A stretch of 64,000 nt of DNA from contig AP026541.1 in NCBI GenBank assembly GCA_026075535.2, forward strand, positions 4,030,001 to 4,094,000, read 5' to 3'. The DNA is from Tricholoma matsutake (lineage: Eukaryota; Basidiomycota; Agaricomycetes; Agaricales; Tricholomataceae). Numbering within the stretch: position 1 is the stretch's first letter; every line of letters starts with the position of its first letter. Of this stretch, positions 10,516 to 21,835 are shown in pieces. The position numbers were made by a program, and so were the translations under genes. The notes under the pieces were generated by a model. It did not search any database and was not told where the DNA came from. It saw only the letters and a program-made list of their open reading frames with translations.

Positions 10516-11898
10516 TTATAAAATTGCTGCTTGCGTCTCGAACAGAATCGTTCCATCCGACATCTGGTGAAAATGCTGGGCATTGCTACATTGCGCCACG
10601 ACATGGTTCGAATCCGACTCGTCGAGCATGCCTGCTATCCTCACACTCTGTAGTTTAGTCCAGGGAATGTTGAGACTGCTAACGCCTTTCGTGGGGCTAG
10701 CGTCCGAGGTAAGATCAAGCTCGATGCTTTCCAGCTGTGTCAAGCATAAGACCGAGAACAATTTCCCCACAGGAACGGTTGACTTGAGCTTTAAAGAACC
10801 TAGTCTTGGGAGTTCACTGTCATGGAAATCATGTTTCAACAACGATGGGAATCTCCCGAGCGATTGAATCGAGAAATCAATCATGCGGTCGCACTGAAAC
10901 AGAATCTGGATGCAGTCATCGAGCGACACATCACATGTCAACTTCAAAGACCGAAGGGTTCTGAACGGGATATTCGATGGCGAATCCCACAGTGAAAGCA
11001 GATCAGACAAATTATTTCCTTTCCACACGAGATGTTGAATGATAGAGGTTTCGGTCGGGGTGACGAGATGTTCTAAAAGCTCCACCCTAGGTATGGAGCC
11101 GGTGTGATCGTCAACATCTGTTGGAGTGTAGACCGCAAGACACTTGAGGTATTCGTCCATGTTATCAATTATCTCTTGGGTGATACGATCTGCCGAGGAT
11201 GCATTCCCCTTAAACTCGACCAGAAGGGTAATTGATGACCGCTCATTAGAAGCCTTTTGCTTGAGTTGGGAAAGAGTCGCCACAAGGCGATCTTCCACAC
11301 TACCGTTACTGATGGTTAGTGTCGCGTTAAATCCTCGAATGACAGCAGGCACATCTTGACGGGCTAGCTCCAGTTCGTCATGCATTGTAGCGTCGTTCGT
11401 CAGGCCAAGGTCAGATTCTGTAAGAACACCCGATCGTTCTTCCTTGGACGGATAGAACTCGAAAGAAGATAGCTGTATCGACAATGGTGACATTGGATAT
11501 TTAGGGAGCAGATACGCAGGTTCTGGTTCATCGAAAGTCCCACCCTCGAATAAGAGGGAACTCTTCGGCGAATTGGGAGGCGGAGCGAGAGCTACGATGG
11601 GCATCGATCTTGTTGACCTATTTAAATGTCTCTCAAGAGGTCTCCGATAATGACATATCATATCCAGGACGCCGCTGAAAGACGATATGTCGAGGAATCC
11701 GCGCGAACTGGCATTCCTTTGTTTTCGATGATTGGTAGCAACAAGGAAACGCGACTTTCTCGTGCTAGCTAAGAGCGCAGCTCCGAGGATAGCACCACAC
11801 GCGATCCCGAGGCCTAATGGTTGGGATCCATAGAACGCCGACATCTTGTGAAGGAGGTCAGATGAAGGACTCCAGTGTGAAGCAAGAAGCAAACTCAC
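10516..11898 (-). CDS. LRR-like protein related to F-box family, with N-terminal membrane segment and no clear F-box
   Basis: One open frame of 460 codons. Residues about 28-45 (LGLGIACGAILGAALLAS) form a plausible hydrophobic segment followed by a basic KSRFLVATNHRKQR stretch. A low-complexity linker follows. From about residue 300 there are leucine-rich segments (FRTLRSLKLTCDVSLDDC, LPRLGSLKLKSTVPVGKLF, LTQLESIELDL) of the kind seen in agaric F-box proteins. I cannot find an F-box motif. It may be a diverged paralogue that has lost the F-box and gained a membrane anchor. An alternative start, MSAFYGS, lies 18 codons downstream and would keep the hydrophobic segment. Specific function unknown. 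Confidence 0.65.
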   Translation of the reverse strand: MSLLLASHWSPSSDLLHKMSAFYGSQPLGLGIACGAILGAALLASTRKSRFLVATNHRKQRNASSRGFLDISSFSGVLDMICHYRRPLERHLNRSTRSMPIVALAPPPNSPKSSLLFEGGTFDEPEPAYLLPKYPMSPLSIQLSSFEFYPSKEERSGVLTESDLGLTNDATMHDELELARQDVPAVIRGFNATLTISNGSVEDRLVATLSQLKQKASNERSSITLLVEFKGNASSADRITQEIIDNMDEYLKCLAVYTPTDVDDHTGSIPRVELLEHLVTPTETSIIQHLVWKGNNLSDLLSLWDSPSNIPFRTLRSLKLTCDVSLDDCIQILFQCDRMIDFSIQSLGRFPSLLKHDFHDSELPRLGSLKLKSTVPVGKLFSVLCLTQLESIELDLTSDASPTKGVSSLNIPWTKLQSVRIAGMLDESDSNHVVAQCSNAQHFHQMSDGTILFETQAAIL

Positions 11899-12373
11899 TA
11901 TATTTCTGAGTTCTTGAAGATCGGGTATACTGGTTTGCCATGATCGGTATAGCTGGCTTTATGTAGTTGGACGAGAACAGAGGGAACAAATGAGTCGCCA
12001 AGGTGTTCATCCTCAATAACCATTTGTTGTGGTGCGCAACATGACAGGCTCCCATGTCAGTAACAAGAAACTCGCGTAGGTGGAGCCGCTTTGCTACACA
12101 CAATAGATAGCTATGCCACCTGTATATCATTGTCAGTAGTCAACCAGTGTCAAGGCATCGCACGAACAATTAGTTACTTATTTGTTTGTGGTTATTTGTG
12201 TGCCCAAGTTTGCTTCAGCTTTGAATTCATCCAAGTAAATCAGGATTCAGCACTGGGACGTTAGCTGAGGTCGATTTGTCGTTCGCCACACAAGAGACAC
12301 GACAGGCGAACATTGTTCTTCAGAATAACGAGAGCCAGGTCTACGAGATCAGACGAACATCGCAATTTGCACT

Positions 12374-14434
12374 ATGACCACGACGCTCCCCGTCCTGCTG
12401 CCTGACAAGGCTATTCCCTGTCCTACAAGCACGTCCAATCTGGAATGGACACCAAAAAAGTACCTTTCTCCACCTCAACCTCCACCGACAGATGAAGGGA
12501 AAATTCAAGACGGTGACGCGCGGCAAATGTTGGACGGAAAGCTCATCAAAAAGACGAGGCCGCGACGGACGGTTGATTATAATGGAGGGATGGGACGCTG
12601 GGCGCTGGTACGTCTCGTAACTGTGGACTTGCAACGTGCAAGTTATCGGTCTGCTATGGTAGATGCGGAAACTACGGCCCAACCCATCCCATGTACCTTG
12701 TTTAAGGCCTAGTCCACCTTACATTATCGATGTAGGGAATTACTTATACTTATGATGAAATTACCCTCGGCTGAAATACAAAGTTTAGCTTCTACCCCCT
12801 AAAGCATACCCAGACAACTCCTCAACCTCTCTATGTACAAAATTCGTACATACGTCAACGAACAAAATTCGGTGTCCAGTCAACGTCGTCACGGTTGGTC
12901 ATCATTCTTTAACATATCTTCCATGACACCGAATCTATATGCTGAGCACAGTGGACGCCAGAAGGGCGAAGGGTGCTTACTGGCTCGACCAGCGGCGAAT
13001 TCACGCTTTGGAATGGGCTAACCTTCAACTTCGAAACTATCCTTCAAGCACACGACAGTGCCATCTGTGCGTTTGCCTTCACGCATTCAGGGGCATATCT
13101 CGCTTCTGCTGACAAGAGTGGGATCATCAAGTACTTTGAGCCCAACATGAACAACTTGACAGCGTGGCAAGGGTCGAGCTCGCGGGAAGCCATACGAGGG
13201 TTGAGCTTTAGTCCGGATGATCAGAGGTTTGCTACTGCGAGTGACGATTCTAGTGTACGGATATGGTCGTTCCAGGAGAGTCGAGTGGAAAGTGTACTTA
13301 CGGGTGAAAATTAATTACCTTCTACGCTCACTTTCGTTTTGCTCACACATAGGTTTAGGACATGGCTGGGACGTGAAATGTGTTCAATGGCATCCTACGA
13401 AAGGTCTTTTAGTCTCGGGAAGCAAAGACAACCAAATCAAATTCTGGGATCCTCGAACAGGGACAGTACTATCAACACTGTATGAAGTTGTCGTTTTCAT
13501 ATACTTCCAACAAGCCTAAGTTTTAATTACTACAGACACCAACACAAAAATACTATCCAGGCCCTTTCTTGGTCCCCGAATGGTAACATGGTTGCCTCTG
13601 CCTCACGGGACCAAACCGTCCGCGTATTCGATATTCGCGCAATGAAGGAATACCGCGTCCTCAAAGGTCACAAGAAAGAAGTCTGCTGTACGCCTCCATA
13701 AGCCCTCCTCACGACCTGTCTAACCACTTTGCTTGACCATTACAGCTGTAACATGGCACCCTGTACACCCCTTGCTCGTTTCTGGTGGTTCCGAGGGTGC
13801 CATCCTACACTGGGACCTCGCCACACCCGAGCCCTCCTTCGCACAGCCCGTCTCCCCACCCCGAGCTACCCTTTCGCAAGCCCACGACTCCAACGTCTGG
13901 TCACTCGCATTTCACCCTCTGGGCCACCTTCTCGTGAGCGCGTCAAACGACCACACAACCCGTTTCTGGTCGCGCGAGCGTCCCGGAGACGCGTCATCCG
14001 TGTTTTCAGGCGGTGGAGAGAAGCCCCCTGAGATGATGGATATGAGTGGTCAGGACGAGGACGAGGACGCTATGGTGCCTGGGTTTAGCTATCGTGAGGC
14101 CGGTGGCGCCTGGTGGGGAAAGGACGAGGATGGCGGTAGAGATGGATATGGGGGAGGGAATAGTGGTGGGTCGTTGCTTGACGGCGGACGGAAAGGAGGG
14201 GTCGCGGATAATGCTGCGGCGGATGACTTCATCCCGGGGTTCGGCGCAGCGGAGAACCTGGTGACAGGACGGCAGAATGGGCCGCTGCCTTCGCAAGAGG
14301 ATATTTATCCTGATGATTGGAATAATGGTGGCGGTGGTGGTGGCGGCGGCGGAGATGACTGGGGCCGTGGCGGTAGCGGTGGAAATCGTCAAGGGCGTTG
14401 GGGTCCTAGGAGAGGTGGCGGTGGAAGGTATTAA
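12374..14434 (+). CDS. PFS2: mRNA cleavage/polyadenylation factor WD-repeat subunit (Pfs2/WDR33)
   Basis: My model has seven exons: 12374-12607, 12663-12731, 12789-12893, 12952-13303, 13359-13479, 13536-13687 and 13746-14434. The total is 1722 nt, or 573 residues, and every junction has GT-AG and keeps frame. The N-terminus has the family signature RPRRTVDYN followed by RPSPPYIID and [20 protein letters not shown]. Seven WD40 blades follow (for example [59 protein letters not shown] and [17 protein letters not shown]). The C-terminus is acidic and then Gly/Arg-rich. In yeast Pfs2 is a scaffold of the cleavage and polyadenylation factor, and WDR33 helps bind the AAUAAA signal; a nuclear 3'-end processing role is inferred. 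It is convergent with the PP1-subunit gene, about 355 bp apart. Confidence 0.93.
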
Positions 14435-14789
14435 ATTTTGTAAACCTTCGCCGTTCCTGTATTCACTTGCTATCACCATACGCCGAGGAATAGTGCTACT
14501 TGGTTTGATTTCGTGACCGTTAATGAGACGTACATAATGATATGTGGACAAATCGTGAAGGATATGGATACTCGTAGGGCGTGTATTTATCGTGGACATC
14601 TAAAAGTACATAGTGCAAGAGAGGGGACAATAGAAAAATGAAATAATGGATGAGGTACAGATGGCAGCTCATGGATATCTAAAAAATCCACAAGAGAGTG
14701 GGTGAAATAACAATAAAATATCGGGCAGCCCCACGAACCAATGGCACAGGCAATATTGAACGAAATAATTTGGTGGACAATGTAAGGAC
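14435..14789. other. Shared 3' intergenic region between convergent genes
   Basis: Between the stops of PFS2 and the PP1-subunit gene. It is AT-rich, with AATAAA-like words on both strands, and presumably holds both 3' UTRs. Nothing else seen. Confidence 0.5.
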
Positions 14790-17167
14790 CTAGGCTGAAA
14801 CGGGTGTTGTTGGTAAAGATTCGGAGACAGCAGGAGACAGCTTAGGCGCTGTGGGCGCTGTGGGCGTCGCCATGCCCCTTATTATGTCATCCAAACTTGG
14901 AGACCGAGGTGGTGGAGCGTGTGTAGCATACGAAGCAAGGCGAGGTGAGGAGCTGGTAAGGAACTCTTCAATCTCCGAGGCTGATTGAGTTCGCGCGAAG
15001 TTTAGAGGTGTTCCCTCAGATCCTGTGAAGAAGCAGAATCTGTCCACGGGAGGATTAACTCCAACTAGAAGTTGGGCATGCTGTCGGCTTACCTGGAAAG
15101 GAACTGGCGGTAGTTGGTATTAGGGCTTGCGGGCTGCTCAACATTATCATTCATTCCCATGAGCGAATTCATGAAAAAAGTATCCGTGGGTGATGGTGTA
15201 GACGAGCGGGAGGAACTAGACGAGGGAGAGGTAAGCGAAGGCGTCGACTCATCCGTACTGCTGCAAGAGTCCGAATACGTTGATGCTGGGGTCACTCCTA
15301 ACCCCAAGGGGGTTGGAGAACGTGCGCTCTCTATTGGAGGAAAGGAATGAAACCTCGGTACAGGAGTCAGGTCATCAAACGAGGGCATGCGGGGAGTCCC
15401 GGGAGACGTCCTTCTCACTAGCGAACCGGCAACTACGAAACTATCGTCGAAGTATCCCCGCCGGTGACGTCTCGTGAGAAGAGCAGGGAAGGAAGGGCCC
15501 CCCAGGTCGGCTGCCACAGGCGGTCCCGAAAACAGAGCATCGTCGTCGATCTCTCGAGGTGAGCCAAGGGTAGGGGCTGTGGGCATGCCTACTCCCCGAG
15601 TTCTGACTTTTTCGGGCCATGGAATCGAGTTGGGCGTGGCGGTAACGGGATAGGATCGCGTCCGAATATGGCGTGGCGGAGATGGGGTCGTAAAGTCGAC
15701 GGGCTTCCAAGGCTCCTTCAACGAAATCCCGAAATCGTACCGCGCAGCTAACGAAGCTGTACCCATCAGCACATTGTTGGAAGAAGACTGTGCAAGAAAC
15801 GTAGGGTCGGTCTTTTCTTCCGCTGAGGCCACCTGTTCGAGTTTGCTCCGAAGGTCAGCGATGGCACTCCCTGCCGACTTCTCGCCATCACTAGATTTTG
15901 ACTTCGTATTCAGCGGGACCTTCGAGAACTCTGCAAAATAATTATTGCCCCTATTGTTATCCCAGAACTCCCTCCCTGCGACGGTGTACCTCAGCGCCAT
16001 GTACAAAGTTTTACCCTCAATCCGGGCCAACAAATCATTCAACCGTATACTGAAGGAGAACCGATCAAAGTCATCATTAATGGCTTCAACATATTTCCCC
16101 GTCACCTCGCTCGTGGTCTGCCAAGAATCAAACGTGAAACGAACGGCAAGCCGTTTCGCATATGCAATGTTCCGTAGCCGCACCTTTCCCAGAATGCATG
16201 TGGAGTTTGGCGATAGCACAAGTTCCTCGAGCGCGACGTCGGCATTCAGGTCCACGATCGATGGCATATTGTGGAGCTGCATGATTATCCTCTTCCCTGA
16301 CTTGGTAGCTTCTGAATTGCCAAAGACGAAGGAAGGGAAATCGCTGTCGGTGCCACTGGTGTCCTCCGTCGGACTTCCATCACGAGACACAGCCAGAGGT
16401 TTTTGCTCAGACAGGAAGAGCTTGACGTGCTCCAGCTTTGAATCAAAATGGACATTTTTAGCATGCGTGGGCGTGTTCGGTTCGCTTTTGCTCGCACCAC
16501 CTCTGGTAAGGACGGCGGGGCTGTCTCTAAATTTCGACACTTTTAGAGACGGCTTGACAAGCTGGCCAGATTTTTTTCTTATGAGCCTTGGCTGCGAGTT
16601 ATCGGCAGACGATGACCCCGCAGGTGATTCGGAGGAATGGCGTGCTTTATGTCCTTCCGCCGGCAAGCGTAAGGGAACCCCTGGACAATACATTAACGGT
16701 CGTGTCGGGCGTGGCGTGACATCATCATATTTTCCTGCTGAGATTGAACTCGCCTGCTCTTGACGTTGCTCCTGAGCGATTCTCGTATAGTGTACACAGG
16801 GTGTCGGCGTGGACAGTTCCGGTGGACAAAGAGCAGGCGGTCGGACACCCCGTATCCGTTTAGGCCGAATCGTTAATCGGGAACCGTCTGAATGACATGA
16901 CGAGCTTGATGAGTCAGAGTCCGTAGATATGGATGTGGACGGTTGTAAACCTTCCTGCGGTGGAGAGGAGGGCTGTATCGTGACTTGCAAAAGAGAATCC
17001 GACATGTTATTGGGTGTTACGAAAGAACGTACGGAATGTGTGCGAGAGGCGGACGGTGCTCTACGTGGGACAAGGGGGAGCGGGGAACTTGCGGCGTTCA
17101 TACTTCGCGAGAAAGGGTGTTCCATTGACGGGGACATTCTAGGTATGGTGGCAATCATTGAAGGCAA
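14790..17167 (-). CDS. Protein phosphatase 1 regulatory (glycogen-targeting) subunit with CBM21 domain
   Basis: Two exons: 15093-17167 and 14790-15039, separated by a 53-bp GT-AG intron (15040-15092), giving 774 residues. The junction restores YRQFLSRFCFFTG; the unspliced frame stops at once. A PP1-docking RVxF motif is seen as KNVHF at residues 237-241. A CBM21-type carbohydrate-binding domain follows at about 310-415, with its typical ending FWDNNRGNNYF at 401-411. The first 230 and the last 300 residues are Ser/Pro-rich and look disordered. By analogy with yeast Gac1, Pig1 and Gip2, it should tether PP1 to glycogen and favour glycogen synthase activation. It is convergent with PFS2 and has a long gene-free region upstream. 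Confidence 0.88.
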
Positions 17168-19360
17168 AATGGCGAACTGGATGAATTGTAAACACCATTA
17201 CTTGAGTAAAAATTGGACTTGAACTCGCCTAGATGTGGACGCGTAGGAACACCACAAAGGTCGATCGACCCGCGCAAGAAGCTATGAAGACAAGGAAAAG
17301 AATGCAAAGTGGCTAATTGAATTTCAACTAGGGCGGTTTGACACGAAGTTTGTTTAAGGGCAACTAAATAAACGGCCTGAGGTTAGGCGATGGTTGTCAG
17401 GATACGTAATGACACAGGGAAATGATGGTTCCCCCTAGACCTGGATGAAACTCTGGCGAGAACGAAACTAATATACTGTTAGAAAGGGATGATCCGTTGA
17501 AATAGCGGTGCTCACCAACTCGTTTAATGAATAACGGAGGCAAACTGGAAAGAGAAGAAGAAATCTAGCACAAAGAAACCAGAAGCTCAAGCTTCAAGGA
17601 GCGGTCGTCCAGCAAGGAAAGGAGATTCGAAAATTTACATAAAGGAGAAGTTTTGTAATGTTTTTTTTTGTAAGCCGGCGGCTGTCTCATCGATATTGCC
17701 TTATTTGGCACGCTTCTACTTTGGCCTCAAACTCACGTACACAAGACCTTCTTTCTTACCTGAGGCCCCTTGGTAACCATTGATCTCAAGTACTTATCAC
17801 CTCCATTCTACGTTCATGTTTCTCCACAGAGACAAGGTTGAATCAGATCTCTTCGGAAACCGATTACGATTTTTTCGGCTTCAGTGTCAACACACGTCCA
17901 TCACATCTATCCACTAGATTCTCCTCTCTTAGGTTATGACAGCTTGGCGTTTCTTTAGTCCTAACTTCTAAGGGTAGTCCCCACCTAATATTCCAACTCT
18001 ACCACCCATACTTTTTCGAGACGGTAAGACAATACTCAAGTAGCGATGTCATGGGGTCCATCCGACTGCAATGCCTTCGGAGTATCCAATACCAGCTCTA
18101 GGAACTCAATTGGAAGCGCATCCATTTTCGTTTAAATATCTACGGGTGTCCTTCGGCTAAAATCTTGGTGGCATCGCCTATGCCATTTGTTTCTCACCCT
18201 GCACTACTCAGTTTTCGCCTTCAGGCGCCCTGGGGGTCCTCTGACGATTCAAGATGTGCACCAACAGTATATGTGCGTTGCGTGAGTGAAAACCCACACA
18301 TAAGTACCGCACTAATCCCGCTTTCCGTATATCTTCCTCACGAACGCGAACTTTCTTTCCAAGGTACCATATCATTCCTCGATAAAGTTCAACGCATGGC
18401 AGACATCGAGGCAATTCATCCGGTCCGTGGAATCCTCAGAAATACAAGCCTGCAGACGATGAGATACTCACAAAAGCATTTCTCCGCGGACTCCCGTTGA
18501 CTATCAAGACTATTGTTTCCTCTCTGACCATTCACAGGTACCTCGTCTAAATCAATAGACTGTTGAGTTGACGTGATCATAAGAACGGGGAACGGGGTTG
18601 TGGAATGAAGGGCGCGTTTTGAGCCCATAACGCGTACGGATAATATATGGAGTCTACTGCATGTGCTCTTTAGGATCCCAAAACGAGTATCTCTCCATCA
18701 TCCGAGCAAAATACATACTACCTCGGACTGAGGCCATGTAATCGTTACTCTCTTCCATTCTCCATCTTAACCGGGGCTACTTATCTGGAAAATCCCTAGA
18801 ACCTCTGGGCATTCTTTGAGACTGGCCGTGCGGCTATTGCCATCCGATTCCGTCTGACATCAGGTAAAATACATCAGCCGGACCCCACGCTACAACTTCT
18901 TGGCAGATACTGACATCAGCTGACATCAGCTGACATCCCATCTTCTGCGCACGTGGTATATGCGTCCGGGCGTTCCACGGTTCCGGCTTTGCTAAACGGA
19001 GCCTCCTCAAATCCTAGGTTCGATTCAGGTCTTGCTTAATCCATCGTACTTTTGAGTTCTCGAGTATCTCCGCGGCACGTGTAATCCGGATACGTCATGG
19101 CTTTTTGTCAGTTCTTGTCAGATCGGGACACAAGCCTGAGCTATGTACCTGACACCTCGCCGTCGTTACTCCTGTGCCTTGGAGTTACGGTTTTTCCGAA
19201 GTCCGCTAGGCTCGCGCCCTTTCATCCGTGGTCGATTTCCAGCTAGAAGTTATCTAACTTCATCTGACTGTGCTCAGAAGTTCGCAGTGGAGCTTGACTA
19301 GTTAAACACTTGACGGAGGTCAAGCAGGATTGCACCTCCCACCCCCAGCCTGAAGCTTTC
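17168..19360. other. 2.2-kb non-coding region upstream of the PP1-subunit gene
   Basis: No frame longer than about 110 codons, and none with recognisable text. CpG content is normal, so it is not an aged transposon. The proximal part is probably promoter and 5' UTR of the minus-strand PP1-subunit gene. A 10-bp tandem repeat (TGACATCAGC, nearly three copies) lies at 18911-18937, with a related TGACATCAGG at 18857. The distal part may contain an unrecognised ncRNA or decayed gene. Confidence 0.5.
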
Positions 19361-19415
19361 CAGTGAAAATCGGTTCGGAGCTGAGCGAGGGAAATCGAGA
19401 CGCACCGATTATGTT
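19361..19415 (+). repeat. Dispersed repeat motif, copy A (CAGTGAAAATCGG family)
   Basis: About 55 bp beginning CAGTGAAAATCGG and containing GAGCTGAGCGAGGGAAATCGA. It aligns by eye at roughly 80% with the reverse complement of 44167-44222. Two copies in one window in opposite orientation show a dispersed repeat. I do not know the parent element. Confidence 0.65.
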
Positions 19416-19450
19416 AAGCAAAGAAATTTGACACACTATGTACCTCGATC

Positions 19451-19662
19451 GCTTACAGCCGATATCATGTCGATGGGCCCTGCACGACAGGGTCTGTTTA
19501 GTGTTTGTTTGGTTCTATATGAGCCCAACGGCTGGCATCCTCAAAGGTGGGACTTTGTCACTGCACTCGGCTCGTCGACATAGTAGGGTTACATCATTCA
19601 AACAAACAACTAAACAAAGCTGTCATGCAGGGCCTAAGTATCGACATGATATTGGCTGTAAC
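19451..19662. mobile_element. MITE-like element with about 60-bp terminal inverted repeats
   Basis: The left arm reads CTTACAGCCGATATCATGTC, then CGAT, GGGCCCTGCACGACAG and TTTAG..TTTGTTTG. The right end read on the minus strand gives GTTACAGCCAATATCATGTC, then CGAT, AGGCCCTGCATGACAG and TTTAGTTGTTTGTTTG. The arms are therefore about 60 bp with a few mismatches and a 3-4 bp indel, leaving a core of under 90 bp. There is no coding capacity. A target duplication is not obvious. Several arm differences are CpG-type transitions (CACGAC versus CATGAC). Confidence 0.7.
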
Positions 19663-20679
19663 AATACCCATCACGCCATCATCAGAGCACAACGAGATAG
19701 GTTGAGTAAGGCTGTTTATCTTCTTGGCAGCCTCACTCAAAACTCTTTATTATTATAACTAATACATGCATTTACATGTCCACTAGATATATACAGTATG
19801 ATAGTCCCCCTCTACTAATGGCCATAAAACACCCAGAATGTTGATAAGACTAAATCCATAATGCATAATTAGTATTACTGCATGCATAGAAGATGAATAA
19901 GTATCTGACTATATAACTCTGCCATAAACCTCATCAATAGGTTGAAATTGAAACTTGGAAGCCTTTGAGAAGTCGATATCAATTGGGTAGCCAGAGAGTT
20001 GCCAGTAGTCTCCAAAGGGGTGGTTGCCACAGGGGATGGGCCTGGTGCAAGTCATATCCATTGTCTCAGGAGTTCCTGACCAGCCAGCATCATATATACA
20101 GTAGGATCAGCATTGTGTTGATGTTGTAGAACAGAGAACCAATCTGTGACTTACCTAGATGCATGTCTTTGGGTAAGAAGTCCAAAGGGAGTGTGAGTCA
20201 GACACAGCAGGGATTCTGACAGAGAAGGTACATGGGGGAGGAGAGTTGGACTTGGTTCAAAATTTTCTAAAGTGGTCTGTTAGGCCAGAAAATATGGGAA
20301 TTGGAAAGTCCAGGGAAAGGTCTGTCTGTGTGTCAGCCATCAGTACAGCAGCATCATGGCAAGCGGGCACAACAAACAAGCAACATGGCCATCCTAACAC
20401 CTGCAGTAGGACCCCTCACTGGGACAAGATCACATGAACTACTTAGGACACATACGTAGACATCAACTTTCTGATCTCCAAGTCCAGATTGTATTACAGT
20501 AGTTAGGGCATGACACAGGCATATTTTGGGGTACCCCTACCTGGACCCACAAACACTGCACCCGCAGGAGGTAGGAGTGCAGTTTTATCATGGGTTTGGG
20601 CAGTGTTATTGTGGGTTTGTGTAGGTTCTCACAGTTACCCATCTAATTCTATAGAATTAATCTAAATCTACATAATTAT
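19663..20679. other. Repeat-like, gene-free region left of the LTR element
   Basis: AT-rich, CpG-poor, with no coding text. It contains one copy (20405-20439) of a GTAGGACCCCTCAC motif also seen at 35645 and, inverted, near 42476. It also holds an imperfect inverted repeat around ACCCACAAACACTGC (about 20550-20620). Probably fragments of old elements. Confidence 0.45.
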
Positions 20680-20684
20680 GTATA

Positions 20685-20921
20685 TGTAAGATAAGTCCAT
20701 CGATTATCTTACTACCTTCCTACTTCCCACCAATGCGCTACCTTTTCTATCACATGTCTTCCCTTTTGGGACCATTACTAATATATGCAATCACATGCAT
20801 AACTGTTGATTCGCGAATGATGTCTTAGTTAGTTCTTCATTCCTCTTTCAATCCATATCAAGTTCCAATTTACATGGTTCACACTCTTAAGTGGTCAAGG
20901 CACAAGTGTGCTTTCATTACA
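20685..20921 (+). repeat. 5' LTR of the decayed Ty3 element
   Basis: 237 bp from TGTAAGATAAGTCC to GCTTTCATTACA. Same length as the 3' LTR at 26648-26884 with only transition differences. Followed by a T-run instead of an evident tRNA primer site. Confidence 0.95.
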
Positions 20922-21835
20922 CTTTTTTTTAAATTCGAACTCGACGAGTATCTTTCCAAAACGCCCTATCAAAAACTTGGAGAAACCAAAACCCCCCATC
21001 ATATCTTGATACTGAAGTGCGGAACAAAACACGACACTGCTGAGCTCAAACAACCATTTCACTACCATATCTGGTGGCTATCTACCCTTTCTGGGTGAGA
21101 AGACGCATAAAGTCGCTGTAACCGACTGCTATCTACCCTTTTTGGGCAAGAAGAGGCGGCTGCATCAGAAACTGTGGAAGCCTGGTACTATCAATATCCA
21201 CCCCAACCCCAGCGTTATCCCACCTTGCCTATTTAACAGGCCCAGTCAAAGAGCATCGCCCAGATTCACTGCCCGTATACAACACGACTATCACCAACAA
21301 TCTGTCTCGACTTCCCTCACAAGCTGCACTGCTCACCACCAGGAGTAGAGCGCGTGCCCCTGTACCTCTAAACACACCGTCGTCTCCCCTTTCTTCACTA
21401 TTGCCATTGTTAGGGCGACACCCACTATCTGCTAGCTAAGACCATGCAGGTTCTCTCTACAAGAAGGGGGCGGGATCCGCGCGCGTGATGGGGGAATTGA
21501 TGGTTTTGATGCGAGGGGTTATTAATAGGTGAGTTTGTTGACAAAGGCCTTTCACACCGAAAGCGTAGGTGGAATGCCTAAGAGAACACAACTAGGGTCC
21601 CCTAGGCATATATTTAGGGTTTATATACTATGTTACACATATTGTACATTGTTGTTACCAACGCACTCATACATGCGCGTACATTTTGATGCATGCGAAA
21701 TAAAATTCTCACGCTATCAAAGTGTAGCGTCATTTGGCATCATGTAGCATAATTCAACATAATAAATAAAATAAAATTTTATTAGGTAATGGGGTGGTTT
21801 CCTAACAGCCATCCCCAGTCCCAACACCAGCCCCT
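20922..21835 (+). other. Long leader of the decayed Ty3 element
   Basis: About 0.9 kb between the LTR and the gag start with no long frame. A phrase GCTATCTACCCTTT recurs at about 21077 and 21128, forming an imperfect 30-bp direct repeat with about 51-bp spacing. The last 250 bp are AT-rich. It may hold packaging signals; nothing else is recognisable. Confidence 0.5.

Noticed and set aside
14006..14599. 197-codon minus-strand frame opposite the PFS2 last exon
   Set aside because: Antisense shadow of the Gly-rich PFS2 C-terminus (Thr/Ile repeats mirror GGT runs).
15945..16763. 272-codon plus-strand frame
   Set aside because: Antisense shadow of the PP1-subunit exon.
18165..18628. Possible small gene on either strand upstream of the PP1-subunit gene
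   Set aside because: Short frames on both strands, no domain and no credible splice-joined extension.
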